A DNA stretch of 64,000 nucleotides, taken from NCBI GenBank assembly GCA_012845835.1, contig JABAKD010000013.1, forward strand, positions 2,832,415 to 2,896,414. Reading direction: 5' to 3'. Numbering within the stretch: position 1 is the stretch's first letter; every line of letters starts with the position of its first letter. Of this stretch, positions 19,630 through 31,805 are shown one piece after another. The notes beneath the pieces were generated by a model. That model had not been told where the DNA came from and made no database searches. It saw only the letters and a list, made by a program, of their open reading frames with translations. The stretch comes from Undaria pinnatifida (lineage: Eukaryota; Sar; Phaeophyceae; Laminariales; Alariaceae). The position numbers and the translations under genes were made by a program.

Positions 19630-21914
19630 CCCGCCCCTCCCGCTCCCCCGGCTTCCAACCATCCATCGGCCCGAGCATCACGCGATGTGTCAGTCGCTCA
19701 CTGGTGGTACATTTTACGGCTCACGCCAAGAGGAGGCGTCGTTTGCCGATAGTCGCCTCAACGCTCTCACATTGCGCCTTCTTGAGAGCCTTGGCGTACG
19801 ACATGCGATGGTCGGTGTGCTGCGGGCGCTGAAAGCCAATGATCCTTGCGCAGGAGGGGGTTGTGGTTTGCCAGTTGGAGTTTAAGTGGTCCAGGCCGAA
19901 AGCCCAGGCCACACACCCGTACATCAGGGGATCACCTCGGTATTCAACAGGCATAAATGAGGCATTCTCCATATCGTACAGCTCGCGCGTGAAACGGTCG
20001 TAGCATGCCCACGCGAGTGGGATCCGTCGTTTAATCTCTGGTATGATGTCGGCGTTTGCATCGATAAGACCGCCCAGGCCTAGGTACAGAAGCTGCATCG
20101 TCTGCGTATACGTCTGGCCCGCTGCTTCGACGACGAGCGGTGTGACCGGGAGCATCTTGATCGAGTGTGCGCAGCAGCGTTGTCTCCGTTTGCTTTTCGG
20201 ACACGGTGAGTCCTACTGCTTCGAAAACGGTCACAATGACGGCAACCATCTTCGCGAGACCTTCCCCCGACTTAGACACGATGCTTGCATCGTCGGCGCA
20301 CAGCATACCTCAGATTGACCTTCGCATACATGCTACCGGTTCAACCTCCACCCCGCCCTCCCCGAGGTGAACCAAGTCCTTCGAAATTTTTAGGTTCTCA
20401 CTGAAGCGTGTACCAAGACGGCATGTGTCGCAGCGGCGAAAAATACATTGAAAAGAAGGGGTGACAATACACATCCTTGCCGCAATCCCAGAGTGACGTC
20501 AAATACTCAGATTGCTCATCGTCATCCGTCCGCGCGCGATCTCGCATGCTTCCGTGGAACGGGCAGAAAATGGTCAGCATCTTCTCTCGTACGCAGAAGC
20601 GTCCGAGCACCACCCACAGCAGGTCTCGGTCGACGGAGCCAAACAAATGCTTTCTGGAGATCGATGAAGCACATGTACTGAGGGATTTCCCTAGCTCGTC
20701 CGAGTTCTTGCAATCGGCGCACGACGAACAGCCTGCCCACTGCTGATCGGGCGGGGCGAAAGCACTGCTGTTCTTCGGGGAGTATCCCTTCGGTCTCACG
20801 GCAGGTGCTGAGGCGGGACGCGACCATTTGTAACAGTACTTTCGCCTGAGTGGGCAACCAGCGAAATCTCTTGGTCATTGTTGCAATCAGATCGATGTGT
20901 CTTCTCATGACGGGCCTTAATGGTGGCATTTTTCCCGCTGCTGGGGCGCGTCTCCCGTTCTCCACACATTGACAAGGAGATCGTGGAGAGGTAGTGGATG
21001 AAGCCGGGGTTGTCCATTTTCAGCCGCTTGGACGACAGCGAGTCTGTTCCCACTTCTTTCCAGTTTGGCATCCCCCGTATTACGGCATCAATTTAATCCA
21101 TGGTCAGATCATCTGGAAGCGATGGTGCAAACGGCCGATATGGGAATGGGTCGCTGATAGCTCAGTCAAGTTTGAGGCGATTTCGTATTGAGTAGGGTAC
21201 CGAAATACCCCGCCCATCGTTCAAGATTGCGCACCTTGTCCTTTGGCGGCGTCCCATCCTAGTCCATGATGAACTGCTCGCTCCTCGCCATTCTACTGCC
21301 CGACCCAACTGTACCCTTCCGGTGCTTGCAGAAGCCCTGTTGGTCGTTGTCAGCGAGAAGTCCTTCTGTTTCAGCAAGGTACTGTTCGGAGTAGGCATGG
21401 GATCCTACGTCCATCACCACCATCGCAGGTTCCTGCATGCCATCCTCAGCGTCTTCCACGCGGTTCTGTCCCTCATAATGCCGCACGGACCGTCGTGCAT
21501 CCTCCCTCGCATCCCATGCTACTTTGAAGGTAGAAGCTGTTTCTACGGACTCGCAACAGCCGAGTTCGAGTCGAGTGTGCGGCGTGGTGGGGGTGACAGC
21601 GTTTTCGCTCCCGCGTCCAAAACGACTGTGGCAAGGGATTCGGCCATCTCGGAAACACTGTTGGCCTGGGAGGTTAGGGAAGGAAGTTTGGGTAGAATCT
21701 GCTCAACACTACATGCGGTCTGCAATCTCCGTCCGATCTAAACGTTTCCCGATGGAAAGGCCGGATTTGGTTTTTTCGTTCGCACGTGTCTGTTGGGTAC
21801 GAAACGTCCGCTGAGGCGAACATTGCGTATAGGCTATATAGATCTATGATGCACTGGTCTGCGTCCGCTTCGGCTGTGCGCGGAGGCTGGGGGTGCACCT
21901 TTACATCATACACG
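19630..21914 (-). mobile_element. Decayed LINE with endonuclease-linker and reverse-transcriptase remnants
   Basis: Minus-strand frames read in order along one LINE ORF2 with several frameshifts and stops. SVSEMAESLATVVLDAGAKT at 21543-21725 is the linker. HYEGQNRVEDAEDGMQEPAM at about 21480 follows. WRTGDAPQQ at about 20950 and the frame at 20522-20965 (ILPEEQQCFRPARSAVGRLF, MCFIDLQKAF) are reverse-transcriptase blocks. VDRDLLWVVLGRF at 20398-20799 is next. LCADDASIVS at 20031-20306 is the catalytic YADD block with Tyr changed to Cys. The C-terminal stretch at 19721-20155 has LLYLGLGGLIDANADIIPEI and LAWACYDRFTRELYDMENA. The element cannot be active. Confidence 0.85.
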
Positions 21915-22429
21915 CGAGATCGTGTGCTGGTCGCGGGATCATGTAATCAATTCGTTTTTGGTTAACGCCGCTGTTGATACCATTGAACGTATGAGATTAT
22001 CCACCCTTCGCTGTGCTTAAAAATGTGTTCGTGAGAACGAGCTCATTGTCTTTAGCAAAATATCAGCCCGCGTTCGCCATTATTTTTTGGCTCTTTTTTC
22101 TTTTCAGTTTTCTCTCTTTTTGTGATGGTCTGGCTTTTTTTGTTGTGTTCTCGTACCCGGTACGCCAGCACTTCACTCGCTTTTTACCATGATGAATTGC
22201 GACTGTTTGGTTTTTTTTGTTTCACAGAGTCTGTGACACCCCATATAACTTGTATTTCAAGAGGGATGAATAATCAGCACGGACCCTGGGTGTGCTGATG
22301 TCGCTGGGTTGAAATAAGGGCGCGTTTGATGTAAAGATAACACACACCTGCTGCCCTTGCTCCGCCATACTTGTTTCTCCTTACGAGATTATCTTCTGCC
22401 CCAAGCCGCACCAAGACCTTCATCTTCAC
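21915..22429. other. No recognised gene
   Basis: AT-richer intergenic or intronic sequence with T-runs. No open frame or repeat family was recognised. Confidence 0.35.
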
Positions 22430-22740
22430 AGCAAAATGGGCGGGGGTCTCACCCCTTTCTGAAAGAGCAACCCTGCGGTACCCCTAATTTTCACGACCTG
22501 TTATTCACGAGTGAGTCGCACGAGTGACTCCGTACCTCACTGACTACAGCATAATAATACGTAATAATATGTTGTTAGTTTGGCGCGACCTAGCTAACTA
22601 TATCCCGTTAATGATTCATCGCGAAAAATTACAACAGCACGAAAGCTTTCGCATGACCGCAAGGAACGGGGGGGGGTCACACGCCCGAGTGACCCCGAGC
22701 CACCGAAAAAGAAACACTTGAAAGAAACATACCCCGCCTC
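22430..22740 (+). mobile_element. Diverged MITE of the CGCGAGTGAC family
   Basis: The paired motifs GAGTCGCACGAGTGACTCCG (left) and CACACGCCCGAGTGACCCCG (right), followed by AGCCACCGAAAAAG, occur in the order and roughly the spacing of the copies at 17819 and 57872. The outer inverted ends are lost. The interior is different sequence. Confidence 0.5.
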
Positions 22741-22864
22741 TTGTAGCACTGGTCTCAGTGAAATACTCCTGCACTTCCTTTCGATCCGTGGCCACCAACA
22801 GATAGATGGGGAATGCAACGCGTTACATTTAGTGTAGATTACCTTTGAAACTACCACGTACATA

Positions 22865-22975
22865 CAACTCGTAATGCGCGCGATCGGAGTATCACACGCA
22901 GCTTGCAAAGATGAGTTTCGACGAAATCTTCGATCTCACAGCTGGAGTGCATTTTCATTTTCTATAATAGCATAC
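22865..22975 (-). repeat. R2 terminal module, minus orientation
   Basis: GATCGGAGTATCACACGCAG, then GCTTGCAAAGATGAGTTTCG and CGAAATCTTCGATCTCACAG, is the reverse complement of the first 100 bp or so of R2. It is flanked by AT-rich DNA (TTTTCATTTTCTATAATAG). Confidence 0.75.
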
Positions 22976-24810
22976 GGTTGTTGAGGTTATTGAACGTGGT
23001 TCATACGATAACATGAATAGCACACTTACGTAGTTTTGATACATGGTCACGTATTCATTGGCGTTTCTCAACAGCAGTGTAGGTGCTCTCTTCACATTTC
23101 AACTGCTGTTGTTTAAAAAAAAAAAACGTCACTTATCTGCATCATTCAGCACAACCCGTGTCCGTGCCTAGTCCTCCTCCTCCTGGAGAAACAAAGGAGC
23201 TCTCTCTCTGTGGCTCTGTGGCCACAAACTACGAGCCCGCACAGGAGGCGTGAACATTGCACGAATGCAGCACACGAAGAGCATCTAGTCTTGCATTTGA
23301 TGGAAAGCGGTGCAGCAGATTACAAAATTATTCTGAGCTCCTAGACTAACACTAAATAAGTGGAGCTGAATATCTCACATCAGATCATGTCATCACTTCT
23401 CACATGACTTCTCGAAGGCATTCGTTCGCGGAACACGCGACCAACGTTTCTATTCCTTGGTCCTCAAAACAAATTATGCTCATTCATTCGTAAATTATTT
23501 CCGACTAACCGGTGGTTCGTCACTGCTCAACCAATCAGATGGCCAGAAAAAAACATACGGTCCACAGTGTGCAACAACACCCATATCCCTACCGTGGTAT
23601 GAGTCAGACAATGTCTAGAAACTTAAGAGACGAGAAGTGCTACTGTAATAAGAAGGGAAATTCACCAAAGAAAAAAATAATGTCGGGAATCTTCGTGACG
23701 TTCTTCGTCGGACATTACATGCTGATTGTTCAAGTCTCACGGCATGTGTGTGTGACTAAACAGAATATGTTTCACGAATCAAGACATTCGTTTTTTACTC
23801 AGATGTTGCAAGGATGTTGTCAAAACGATTCCTAGTAATCACGTGTTGTGTGCATGCACCTCTTGAAAACACGAACCACGCCTGATCAAGACACAAGAAA
23901 CCACTCTGCACCCCATCGTCACCGAGAGAGGATATCCAAGACCGGTGGGAGCACATATGGGGCGTCGCAGACCCTGACCAGCATGCCGATTGCGAGGAAA
24001 GACTAGGTACTGCGGACGATGAGCGACTTCCCACAAGAGGCGTTAAAACGTTTTGGGCGTTTTGAGTGTAAAAATATGTGTCATGAAACGATATCAACAT
24101 ACCATATTTTATCGTTCGGAATGGACTGTCAGGATTCGTGTTTTTTTGTCACAGCTAAATGTCACGATTCTTGACAATATCAATACGATTTGTTTTAATA
24201 GGGACGGTCCTAAGTCACGCATCAGATAGTCTCAGTATTCATGCTGGAAGAAGATCTGGTGGGGCTCTAGGCTCTATAAATGTGCGCGTGTTTTCTTCAC
24301 GTTGAACTGCTATCGCCTGCTTCTTTGGCTTTGTCATGGTTGTTGATGAGGCATTATATATTTTGTGTTCTTCGTCCAAGTCTTCAAGAAACATATCGTT
24401 TCTCATCAGATGGGAAAACACCACTCGAAATCATGGCATAAAGAATGATATATCACCGCCGAAATAAATTATGTTATACAGTATTCAGAGACCTGGTTGG
24501 TGGGGTAATGATTCTGCATGGTTGGGTGATTATTCAGTTCGTACCAGGCGGTCAAAATCGCACCGACTGAATCATCATCCAATCAGGCGCGACTGGGATT
24601 CCTCTTTTTTGACATTTTTTTATTTGTTGTACAAAATCTGACCAACCAGGGGATCGGGTGAGGAGGCTTTCAAGTTCTCTCAAGTCGAGTCGGGTTACGA
24701 CAGGATGTGTTCCGAACGTCACGGATCGGGTGAAATGGTTCTCCTACGTTCACCCTCGCCGGCTAAACGACCTTTGACCGTTCGGCATGACATTGTTGAT
24801 AGGAACGAGC
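22976..24810. other. No recognised gene
   Basis: Unique-looking sequence. The open frame at 23512-23835 (107 codons, plus) has no domain. No dispersed family was recognised. Confidence 0.35.
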
Positions 24811-26465
24811 AGGTTTGATTTTGTCCTCATTTTTTTTCTTGGAGGGGCGGACAACCGCAGCACTCAAATTGGACGCCGCTGTCGACGAGATTAAGACGGA
24901 GGCGACAGACCATGTGGCCAGCCCCCCGACTCGTCAAGGTAACATTGTACCGGAAAGGCACGCTGCTCGTGCTTCCTGTTTATGGTATGAGTTCGAATTT
25001 TTTGGTTTATGCTAGGCTATTTTTTGCGTATTCCTCGCCTTTCTTTACGTCGTTCTTTGTGCTCTGTCTAGACTATGCCTCCCCGTTCCTCCCTTCTTCA
25101 GGTTGGTGGTGATGGAATACGCCCATCCAAAAAATATACGTGGCAACCTCATGAAAGAGAGGACATCCACTGAAGAGACGGTTTCTATTTGACGAGTATT
25201 AGCTTTGTTTCATTACGTCAAAGGGGAGGGTTCCCATCAGAACTGACCAAACGTATGATGAAACATCTCGGTGACGTGTCCCCTGAACAGGGAAGTCTTG
25301 ACATTATCTGCAGTTATCGATGAAGTGACGCAGCCACAGATAGATTCAGTCCAGACCTCGAGGAAGTTATCCCGTCAACGAGAAGATCCAACATCAAACG
25401 ATGTCTTCAAACATGTCCGTCGGAGTGTCGATGCAGCTGTCACAATGTTTAGAGAAGATACGATACCACGGAGAGCTCTCATACCCCCACGGGCTGACTG
25501 GACTTGCACTCCTAAAAATTGTTCTGTGTGCCACACGCCTCTTGTCCCCTGTACCCGCTGAGGCAGTTGTATCCCACACAACAGCCCAGGGACCCGTATG
25601 AAGGCAGACCCACGGTCGAAAGGCGGGATGAACCCGCTTGTACTTGCCACTGTTTTGCCGTGTCTTTTCCCATTGTCCGAGCTTCCACTGAGAGAGGTCG
25701 TTTTAACGGAGGCCGCTTTCACGTGCGTCAATACTGTTCCAACGCTTGCCGTTTGGAGCACTGCTGCTGCAGGGGAGCTCGTATCGCCCGCGAAGCCGTA
25801 GGAACCCTGATATTAACAGTTTAGCTTCGAGGACATCGATTCTCGTGAGGCATTGACGCTGTACTTGTCGATATTCACCGCACTCATGCCTGGAAACGCA
25901 TCCTATTCCAACCCAACCAGCACACGTTGGGTGCGTTGAAGAAAGAAAATATTACCCCCCCCCCTGAACCAGCAACAATGGCAACAAGACGACATCCAAG
26001 AGATGGAGCTTGGTATAAATGCATTAATATATTATTATTCTCCTCTGTTGCGGTAGTGCTACTCGCACCCTGCAGGGATCAAATTGAGCTTCCGGCTCGT
26101 GACGTGCAAAGCGGGCCGGAGACCCAGGAGTCCTTCCACGAAGGCCCTGCGGAGCGCCGTTTTGGGGCGCCGTCGGTGGCCAATATTTGGACTTTGTTTG
26201 CGTAAACAATGAGTAAAAACAAATTCAAAAATTGCGTACTACACGCTCCTTGTACTCTCCCGGAGTAGGCGGGCATCAGACAGAGGTCCCTTCTTGCGTG
26301 AACCCTTTGACATACTTGTACGGACAATTTGCTACGAAGCACACAAAAAAAAACAGCAAAATATGACGTAAACGCAACAAAATCATCACCTGACGGTCAA
26401 GTGGTCGTGGATAAACTTGAACAGTTTGCAGCTGATTAGCGGCGGCGTGGGGACGACGTTCGTTT
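24811..26465. other. No supported gene; Cys-rich frames noted
   Basis: Plus-strand frames at 25271-25561 and 25519-25824 contain CTPKNCSVC and RQYCSNACRLEHCCC in different frames. This could be a frameshifted zinc-binding remnant, but no family can be named. A poly-C run lies at 25957. Confidence 0.25.
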
Positions 26466-26467
26466 CA

Positions 26468-26660
26468 TTTCAATAGAGTGGCTAGGGGTCTCTCGCTCCA
26501 GTGACTCACCCGTTTCTTCCCGAGCTTTCGTGCCGCCTTCATTTTTCGATATGGATACCCGCGATGGAATGCTTGTACCGACCCTGCGCCGAGCAGGTCG
26601 CCCGGGTTGTTCTCGTTGGTGAAAAACAGAGTGAGTCGTGTGAGTGGCTCAAGTTCGGCA
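26468..26660 (-). mobile_element. Diverged MITE of the CGCGAGTGAC family
   Basis: GTGGCTAGGGGTCTCTCGCT with CAGTGACTC at the left, and GAGTGAGTCGTGTGAGTGGC at the right, match inverted versions of the paired cores in the copies at 17819 and 57872. It is shorter than those, about 190 bp. Confidence 0.45.
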
Positions 26661-28132
26661 GTTAAAGATGGCTAACCCCCCTGCGGCAGCCTTGGCCTTA
26701 GCTCAGGGCGAGATGTGGGCCAGCGTCGCTCAAACGCTCGCCCCCAAGTTTTCTCGTCCTCTTCACACACTCATGAGACAAACACATCTTGTTGTATTAA
26801 AGCACGTTGGGACAGAGTGTTACGATGAGAGTCAGACCATGAGCAAGGACAGACAGGCCGTGCTCGATGCTCCACAGCGGCAGCACTAGCAATCCGTCAA
26901 ACCCACGAAACATGTACCCAAACTATTTTAAGCTGGAGTGTGTGCTCTAACTGACTGAAAGGTGACCACTGCTTCGAGCATCGAGCCGGGTGGTCGAATG
27001 CTGGACGTATACTGCTGTATGGGAAAAGAGGGCCTTCAAACCCACACATGACCTGCGAAAAATCTTTGCAAAACGCGTTATTCCAAGGCCACCGGGGGAT
27101 CGCACACGAAAACTTTGAGTAGGAACTCGTATGGAGGCATCTTGCGCACGTATAAAAACACCTGAAAGTAGAGAGAGGAATCTGCAAGCAAGACCCTTAA
27201 TTCGATTTTTTTTTTTACAAAATAAATGCAGAAAGGTTCCAATAATACAGAGCTTTTCAGGTGCTTTTTGTCCTGTTTAGGACTCCATACATACCTAACC
27301 CTAACCGCTTTTTCGAGTGCTCCTTTGTCTCCTCTCCGAACCCATTAAGCCCCACATATTAGAGTGTTATACGCAGCATCCGCCAGGTGACCAGCAAGCT
27401 TTCGGTGAAAGTCGCGTGTTCATCGGTGATGTACCCGTTTGTATTAGGCTCCCGCACGTGAATTAAAATATTTAAGCGATTTCGGTAGCTGTCAAGTGTT
27501 TCTGCTCAGATGTTCGAACTCACGAAAACATCTCGTGAGTCGCTTCTGCCGGCTGCCTACGACTGCTGGATGCCACGCCCGACCTCGTCATACACCCCAC
27601 CAGGAGCGTCCCTCGATTTTGCCAGCCGCGGTTTCTGGTGGGGAGCCGTAGCTGCCCGCCAGTGGAGTGCATTCGTTCTATTGGGGGTCGTTTTTTTTCG
27701 TATTGTTTACCCCAAATTTCGACCATTGCAGCGCCTCCAAGTCGAGGCGTGGACCTCTGCTGAGAACAAGAGAGACACCGATCTGAAAAGACTGACAGCA
27801 TCTGTGGACTGAGCACTCTTTTTCATGGGTTTCCGGGTCTGTGTTCCACGAGCAGCGTATCACCCTGGCCATGTGTTCTACAGTTCCGACAAAATATCTA
27901 TCAACAAACGATAGAGTTGCCGGAAAACCTACAACCAGTCAGGGGGGGCGGTTGGATCCCCCCGTGGCCGGAAAGCGTTTCGAAAGGCTCAGGCCTGCGT
28001 CGGCAAACAACCCAAACAGAGTTTTCGGTATTGCTGTTTGTTGCTGACTCATCCCACGGTAGGGGTTGCAGTGGTAGGATCGCAGTTAAAAGTCCCTGGC
28101 ACATTGAGCTCCTCGTGTGTAAGGATCTATGT
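26661..28132. other. No recognised gene
   Basis: Holds open frames up to 100 codons (27510-27812) on both strands without domains. A short CCTAACCCTAACC telomere-like string at 27293-27305 is too brief to call. Confidence 0.3.
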
Positions 28133-28142
28133 TATTATTATA

Positions 28143-28213
28143 AAAATTGGAAATACACTCCAGCTGTGAGATCGAAGATTTCGTCGAAACTCATATTTGC
28201 AAGCTGTGTGTGA
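28143..28213 (+). repeat. Solo R2 terminal module flanked by 10-bp direct repeats
   Basis: ACACTCCAGCTGTGAGATCG through AAGCTGTGTGTGA stands alone without the rest of R2. TATTATTATA occurs exactly on both sides, at 28133-28142 and 28214-28223. The flank is AT-rich, so chance is possible. Confidence 0.7.
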
Positions 28214-28223
28214 TATTATTATA

Positions 28224-28979
28224 TAGTCAAGCGATTTGACTACAGTAGTATCTAATACTTTAGGACGAAGGCATAAATTGCTTGGTCAGGTCGTTCGAAC
28301 GAATGCCTTCCAAGTTATTTTTTCGGGTGAGATGTTGAGTTCCTCATGTATTCATCACGTGAGGAACTCAGGGACTTTCTGCTGCACCCGTACCGTAGGA
28401 TGGCTTCGGCGGTGAACGGAACCCAAAACGAATTCGACTACGTACGGCGACACCTATCCCCCAAAAAGTGCCTTACGTATGCAGCGAAATTATTCCCCAT
28501 GATATTTTTCTCGTTTACCACACGGCGAAAGGTGGGCCGTACCAACACTTTTCGCCTTCGTTCGGCGAAGAACGGTGCGGCGGGAGGAAACGGAGGTTGC
28601 CGCACATTGACTCCGGCACATACATGACATGGTGCTTTAAGCAGAATTCTGGCTAAAAGTGGGTGCCAACACGCCCTGAGTGTAACTGGGGTCCCCTGTA
28701 CAAGATAGAACCTCTTTTGCTTTCCTCTGTCCGCCTTTCAGTTATGATCTATATTTTGTTTGAGTTTGTTTCTGTTTGACGGTCTGTGACAAAGTAATTT
28801 TTGTCTATCGAGGATGAACAATTGACAGGCAGGGTGTTTTATTTAATACGGTAGCGATAAAATCGACGAGTAGAACGCGCGGGTTTCATGGGAAGACAAC
28901 AACAACAACAACACCACCAACAACAATATCAGCCTGACAGCTGTGTATGCTTCGGCGCTCTCTCGATTTTCCCACTCAC
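28224..28979. other. Probable intron 1 of the amine-oxidase-like gene, near its exon
   Basis: Starts after the GTGAGT donor at 28979. Contains an interrupted AAC/ACC tract at 28893-28927 and plus-strand frames of 62-93 codons (28346-28656) without recognised domains. Confidence 0.35.
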
Positions 28980-29226
28980 CAATGCGTTGGGTCTGCTCGA
29001 AAATGCAGGTCTTGGACGGGTCGACCAAACCAGCGTCAATCAAACGCCAGGCAGAGTACAACCCGCCTGGTCCCGCGCCAGCCACGACGAGATCATCGCA
29101 GGAGAAGCGGTCGCTGCTGTCTTGGACGATTGCCGACGATGTCGATGCGAGCGTTTGCACAGATTTAGCACACAAGTATGCACCAATAATAGCGAATCGC
29201 TTGCACGAGCTTAGAGCTTGGACCAT
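28980..29226 (-). CDS. Exon 1 of FAD amine-oxidase-like gene (Rossmann motif)
   Basis: The minus-strand ATG at 29226 opens 82 codons plus one base, ending CGC ATT G at a G/GTGAGT donor. Residues 1-27 look like a signal or membrane leader (short basic start, then AIIGAYLCA). Residues 44-55 are DDLVVAGAGPGG, the first strand and GxGxxG loop of an FAD-binding Rossmann fold. Glu77 in CIFEQ is where the acidic residue contacting the adenosine ribose sits. The final RI-G joins in phase 1 to GGR in the exon at 2640-2836. Flavin amine oxidases oxidise amines with FAD and oxygen; the substrate is unknown. The acceptor exon is about 26 kb away, so a nearer lost exon or a broken gene is possible. Confidence 0.75.
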
Positions 29227-29984
29227 GAGTGCTCAGTCCACGGACCAGAGAAGGATTTAAACTACTATTGTGTGGTTGTTGTGGGGATTGGATGAACAAA
29301 AAAGTACAGACTAATCGTGATCGTTGATGTTCCGTTAAAATATGCTTAGATATTTTTGGTTCCATGATTTTCACATGCCTCGTCTACAAGAACGGCAGGC
29401 ACGGGGAACGTGACAGATCAAGAGCACACTGGCGAAGCCGCTAATTAAACAATGGGAATGTTGAGGGGCCTAACAGGTCGACGTCGGCGCTCAAGCTCCT
29501 GGCGCTCGCATTAACAGCTACTACCCCGGGTCTGAGTTACTACTGGGAGGTAGCGCGTATCGTGCCACCGCCGCAACAGGCGCTTTGCATGGTACTAACA
29601 CCACTACGAGAGTAGTGCAACGATAAAAAATTGGATGTAGAAAGGCAAAAAACACAAAAGCAAAAAAATTAGCACAAAAAATACTACCGCTTGCTACGCA
29701 CGAGGTTGTTTCTCCCGGACGAGGCGCCTGCTTCAACACCGCATGTGCAGTGGATGTTGGAGGGTGACAATAATAACGTCAGACGCTTGGAAATGCACAT
29801 ACGAACACCACATCATGCCGGTCTCTGGTGCCAGGGTGGCCTTGTTACCAACACCACTTATTCCATACGCCCTGCAGATATGGGATACGTGTTCAATATA
29901 CGTACCCTGGCGAAGTACGTGCGTACGATAGCAGAATACCTCGTATTCGTTCCGGCTTTATACGTAGTATCGTTTCAAAAACAA
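29227..29984. other. Upstream of exon 28980-29226, nothing recognised
   Basis: Would hold the promoter of the minus-strand gene if 29226 is the true start. I see no clear TATA or initiator element. Plus-strand frames up to 118 codons run into R2 sequence and are not credible. Confidence 0.3.
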
Positions 29985-30780
29985 AAACACACTCCGCCTG
30001 TGAGATCGAAGATTTTGTCGAAACTCATCTTCGCAAGCTGGGTGTGATATTATAAAAAATTAAAATGCACTCCAGCTGTCAGATCGAATATTTTGTCGAA
30101 ACTCATATTTGCAAGCTGTGTGTGATACTCCGATCGCGCGTATTACGGGTTGCGTGTCCTCGTTAAGGATATAGGTCGGCGACTCCCCTGGCAACTACAG
30201 TGTAGCTATCAGGGTCAACAGGGTGATGTTAGGCAGTCTGTGCGCGGAAACTATAAAACCCGTTTCTGAGGGGGACATAATCTGACAGCTGTGGAAGGAA
30301 ATGCATCAGTTTATCAAGTGAATCTTGTAAGTCGAATATCCGGTGAGGGGAGGGCGGAGTTTTTAAGGACGTGGGGGCCTGATTTTGATCAAAAGGGGAG
30401 CGGGAGGAAGAGTGGGGGGGGAGAGGATGGGTGGGGCAGGTCAATTTGTGCGTGGAAATTACAAATATTTCTTGTGGGGGAGGGGGGGGGGGAATGTGGC
30501 GGGGGGGGGCCGGGGGCGGGGGGAGGAGGGCTTTAGGTCGCATAGGTGTAGGGGTTTGCTATACGCGTGGTGCTAGGTCTAGGGGACGGTGCGGGTGGTG
30601 GGGGAAGGAGGGGTCGTTGGGGGCGGGATGGGTGGGAATTGCAGCAGCGGCATGGACGGCTCTGAAACGAAAACGAGGCGATATCCATGGCGTGGAAGTG
30701 TTTATTATTCTTTAGGTGGATTTCGATAGTACTACTAGTAGGTGGGGCGTTTAAGCAAGACGGAGCGAGGGGGAAAAATA
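29985..30780 (+). repeat. R2: solo terminal module followed by long copy
   Basis: Two terminal modules lie in tandem, 29990-30050 and 30062-30128. The second continues into a full R2 body with ACTACAGTGTAGCTATCAGG, GCGCGGAAACTATAAAACCC, CATCAGTTTATCAAGTGAAT, a G-rich section at 30410-30530, GGTGCTAGGTCTAGGGGACG and GGCATGGACGGCTCTGAAAC. The organisation follows the copy at 8780-9700 with fewer internal modules. Confidence 0.85.
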
Positions 30781-31660
30781 TATATATATGTACGTATTGC
30801 GTATTTTACGTCTGGCGGTGATACACAATATTGTGTTTTTTCACCCATTTTACTCCAGTGATGTCATTAAAAGACTCTCATCGGTATACTGTATTTAGTA
30901 TGGGTAAGGGTTGGGCTAGGGTTGGGGCTAGTTCCATCGATTGTGAAGAGCACAATATTAGTGTAGAACACCAGGTCTCTTGGGCATGACGCTACGCCCA
31001 CCCTCACCCCCGCCCGCTCGCGCCCGCTGTTTATGTATGGTTTCTTCTAATTTCAGAGCGTGCGCGACTAAACGTCACAAAATATAACGGGCGTGAGCAG
31101 GGCTTTGGGGGGGCGGTCGGCGGCCGGGGGGGGGGGGGGCTGCGTTTAGCCGGAGAGATTGCAACCTGAATTTGCCCATTACTCCTGACGTATGTGTGAC
31201 GGCCGTAAAAAGTAACGAGCGTAAGGCCGCCCTGACATTTCGGTTTGCTGTATTCCCCTCTCGGTGCGACGTATAGAATTGATGCCTTTTGTTATTTGTG
31301 CCCAACGCCTTGTTCTGTCAGCATCTAGGACCTCCTATTTTTGTGGTGCTTGTCCCACTGTTTGATTTATTTTTTTCTTATGTTCTGTTTATTATTTTTT
31401 TTCTGAATGGCCGCGGGCCTTTCTTACGCTTGGGTATTGATAGCGCTGCCCGGCGCTGTTGAATACGCATGGGTAGGAAAAGGGGCCGATGCCAGCGCCA
31501 TCAATACGCATGAGTAAGATGGACCCGATGCCATTGAAGAAGAGATGAAGAAAGGAAAATATGCGAGAATAATACTACAAACAGTGGGACTTTCTGGTAC
31601 ACATGTATTGATGCATTTTGGTCCACTGGTGTCAGATTTGGTCCCGCTCAAAACCGGGGT
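30781..31660. other. No recognised gene; G-run
   Basis: Contains a TATATATA tract (30779-30789), a G-run at 31127-31139 and a GC-rich patch at 31000-31140. Open frames are short and featureless. Confidence 0.3.
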
Positions 31661-31664
31661 TCAT

Positions 31665-31805
31665 AGGTCCCGCGCACAGACTGATTAATAGCACCCTGCT
31701 GACCCTAGTACAAGCTGTACTACACACACAGCTTGCAAGGATGAGTTTCGACAATATCATCGATCTCGCAGCTGGAGAGGAGTGCATTTTTATATTTATA
31801 GTAGT
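31665..31805 (-). repeat. R2 fragment, minus orientation
   Basis: CGCGCACAGACTGATTAATA, CACCCTGCTGACCCTAGTAC, ACAGCTTGCAAGGATGAGTT and CGATCTCGCAGCTGGAG are complements of R2 terminal and second-module landmarks. The intervening ATCGCGCG-to-ACTACAG stretch is deleted. Confidence 0.7.

Noticed and set aside
24815-25824. Cys-rich remnants (CSVC, YCSNACRLEHCCC)
   Set aside because: The motifs lie in different frames and match no family I can name; possibly a decayed transposon protein.
27293-27305. Telomere-like CCTAACCCTAACC, and GGGTTGGGCTAGGGTTGGGG near 30908
   Set aside because: Only about two units each; too short to call interstitial telomere.
28893-28927. AAC-rich tract near exon 1
   Set aside because: It is not next to the GACAAGAGTTAATGTGA end, so it is not counted as a tail of the AAC-tailed family.
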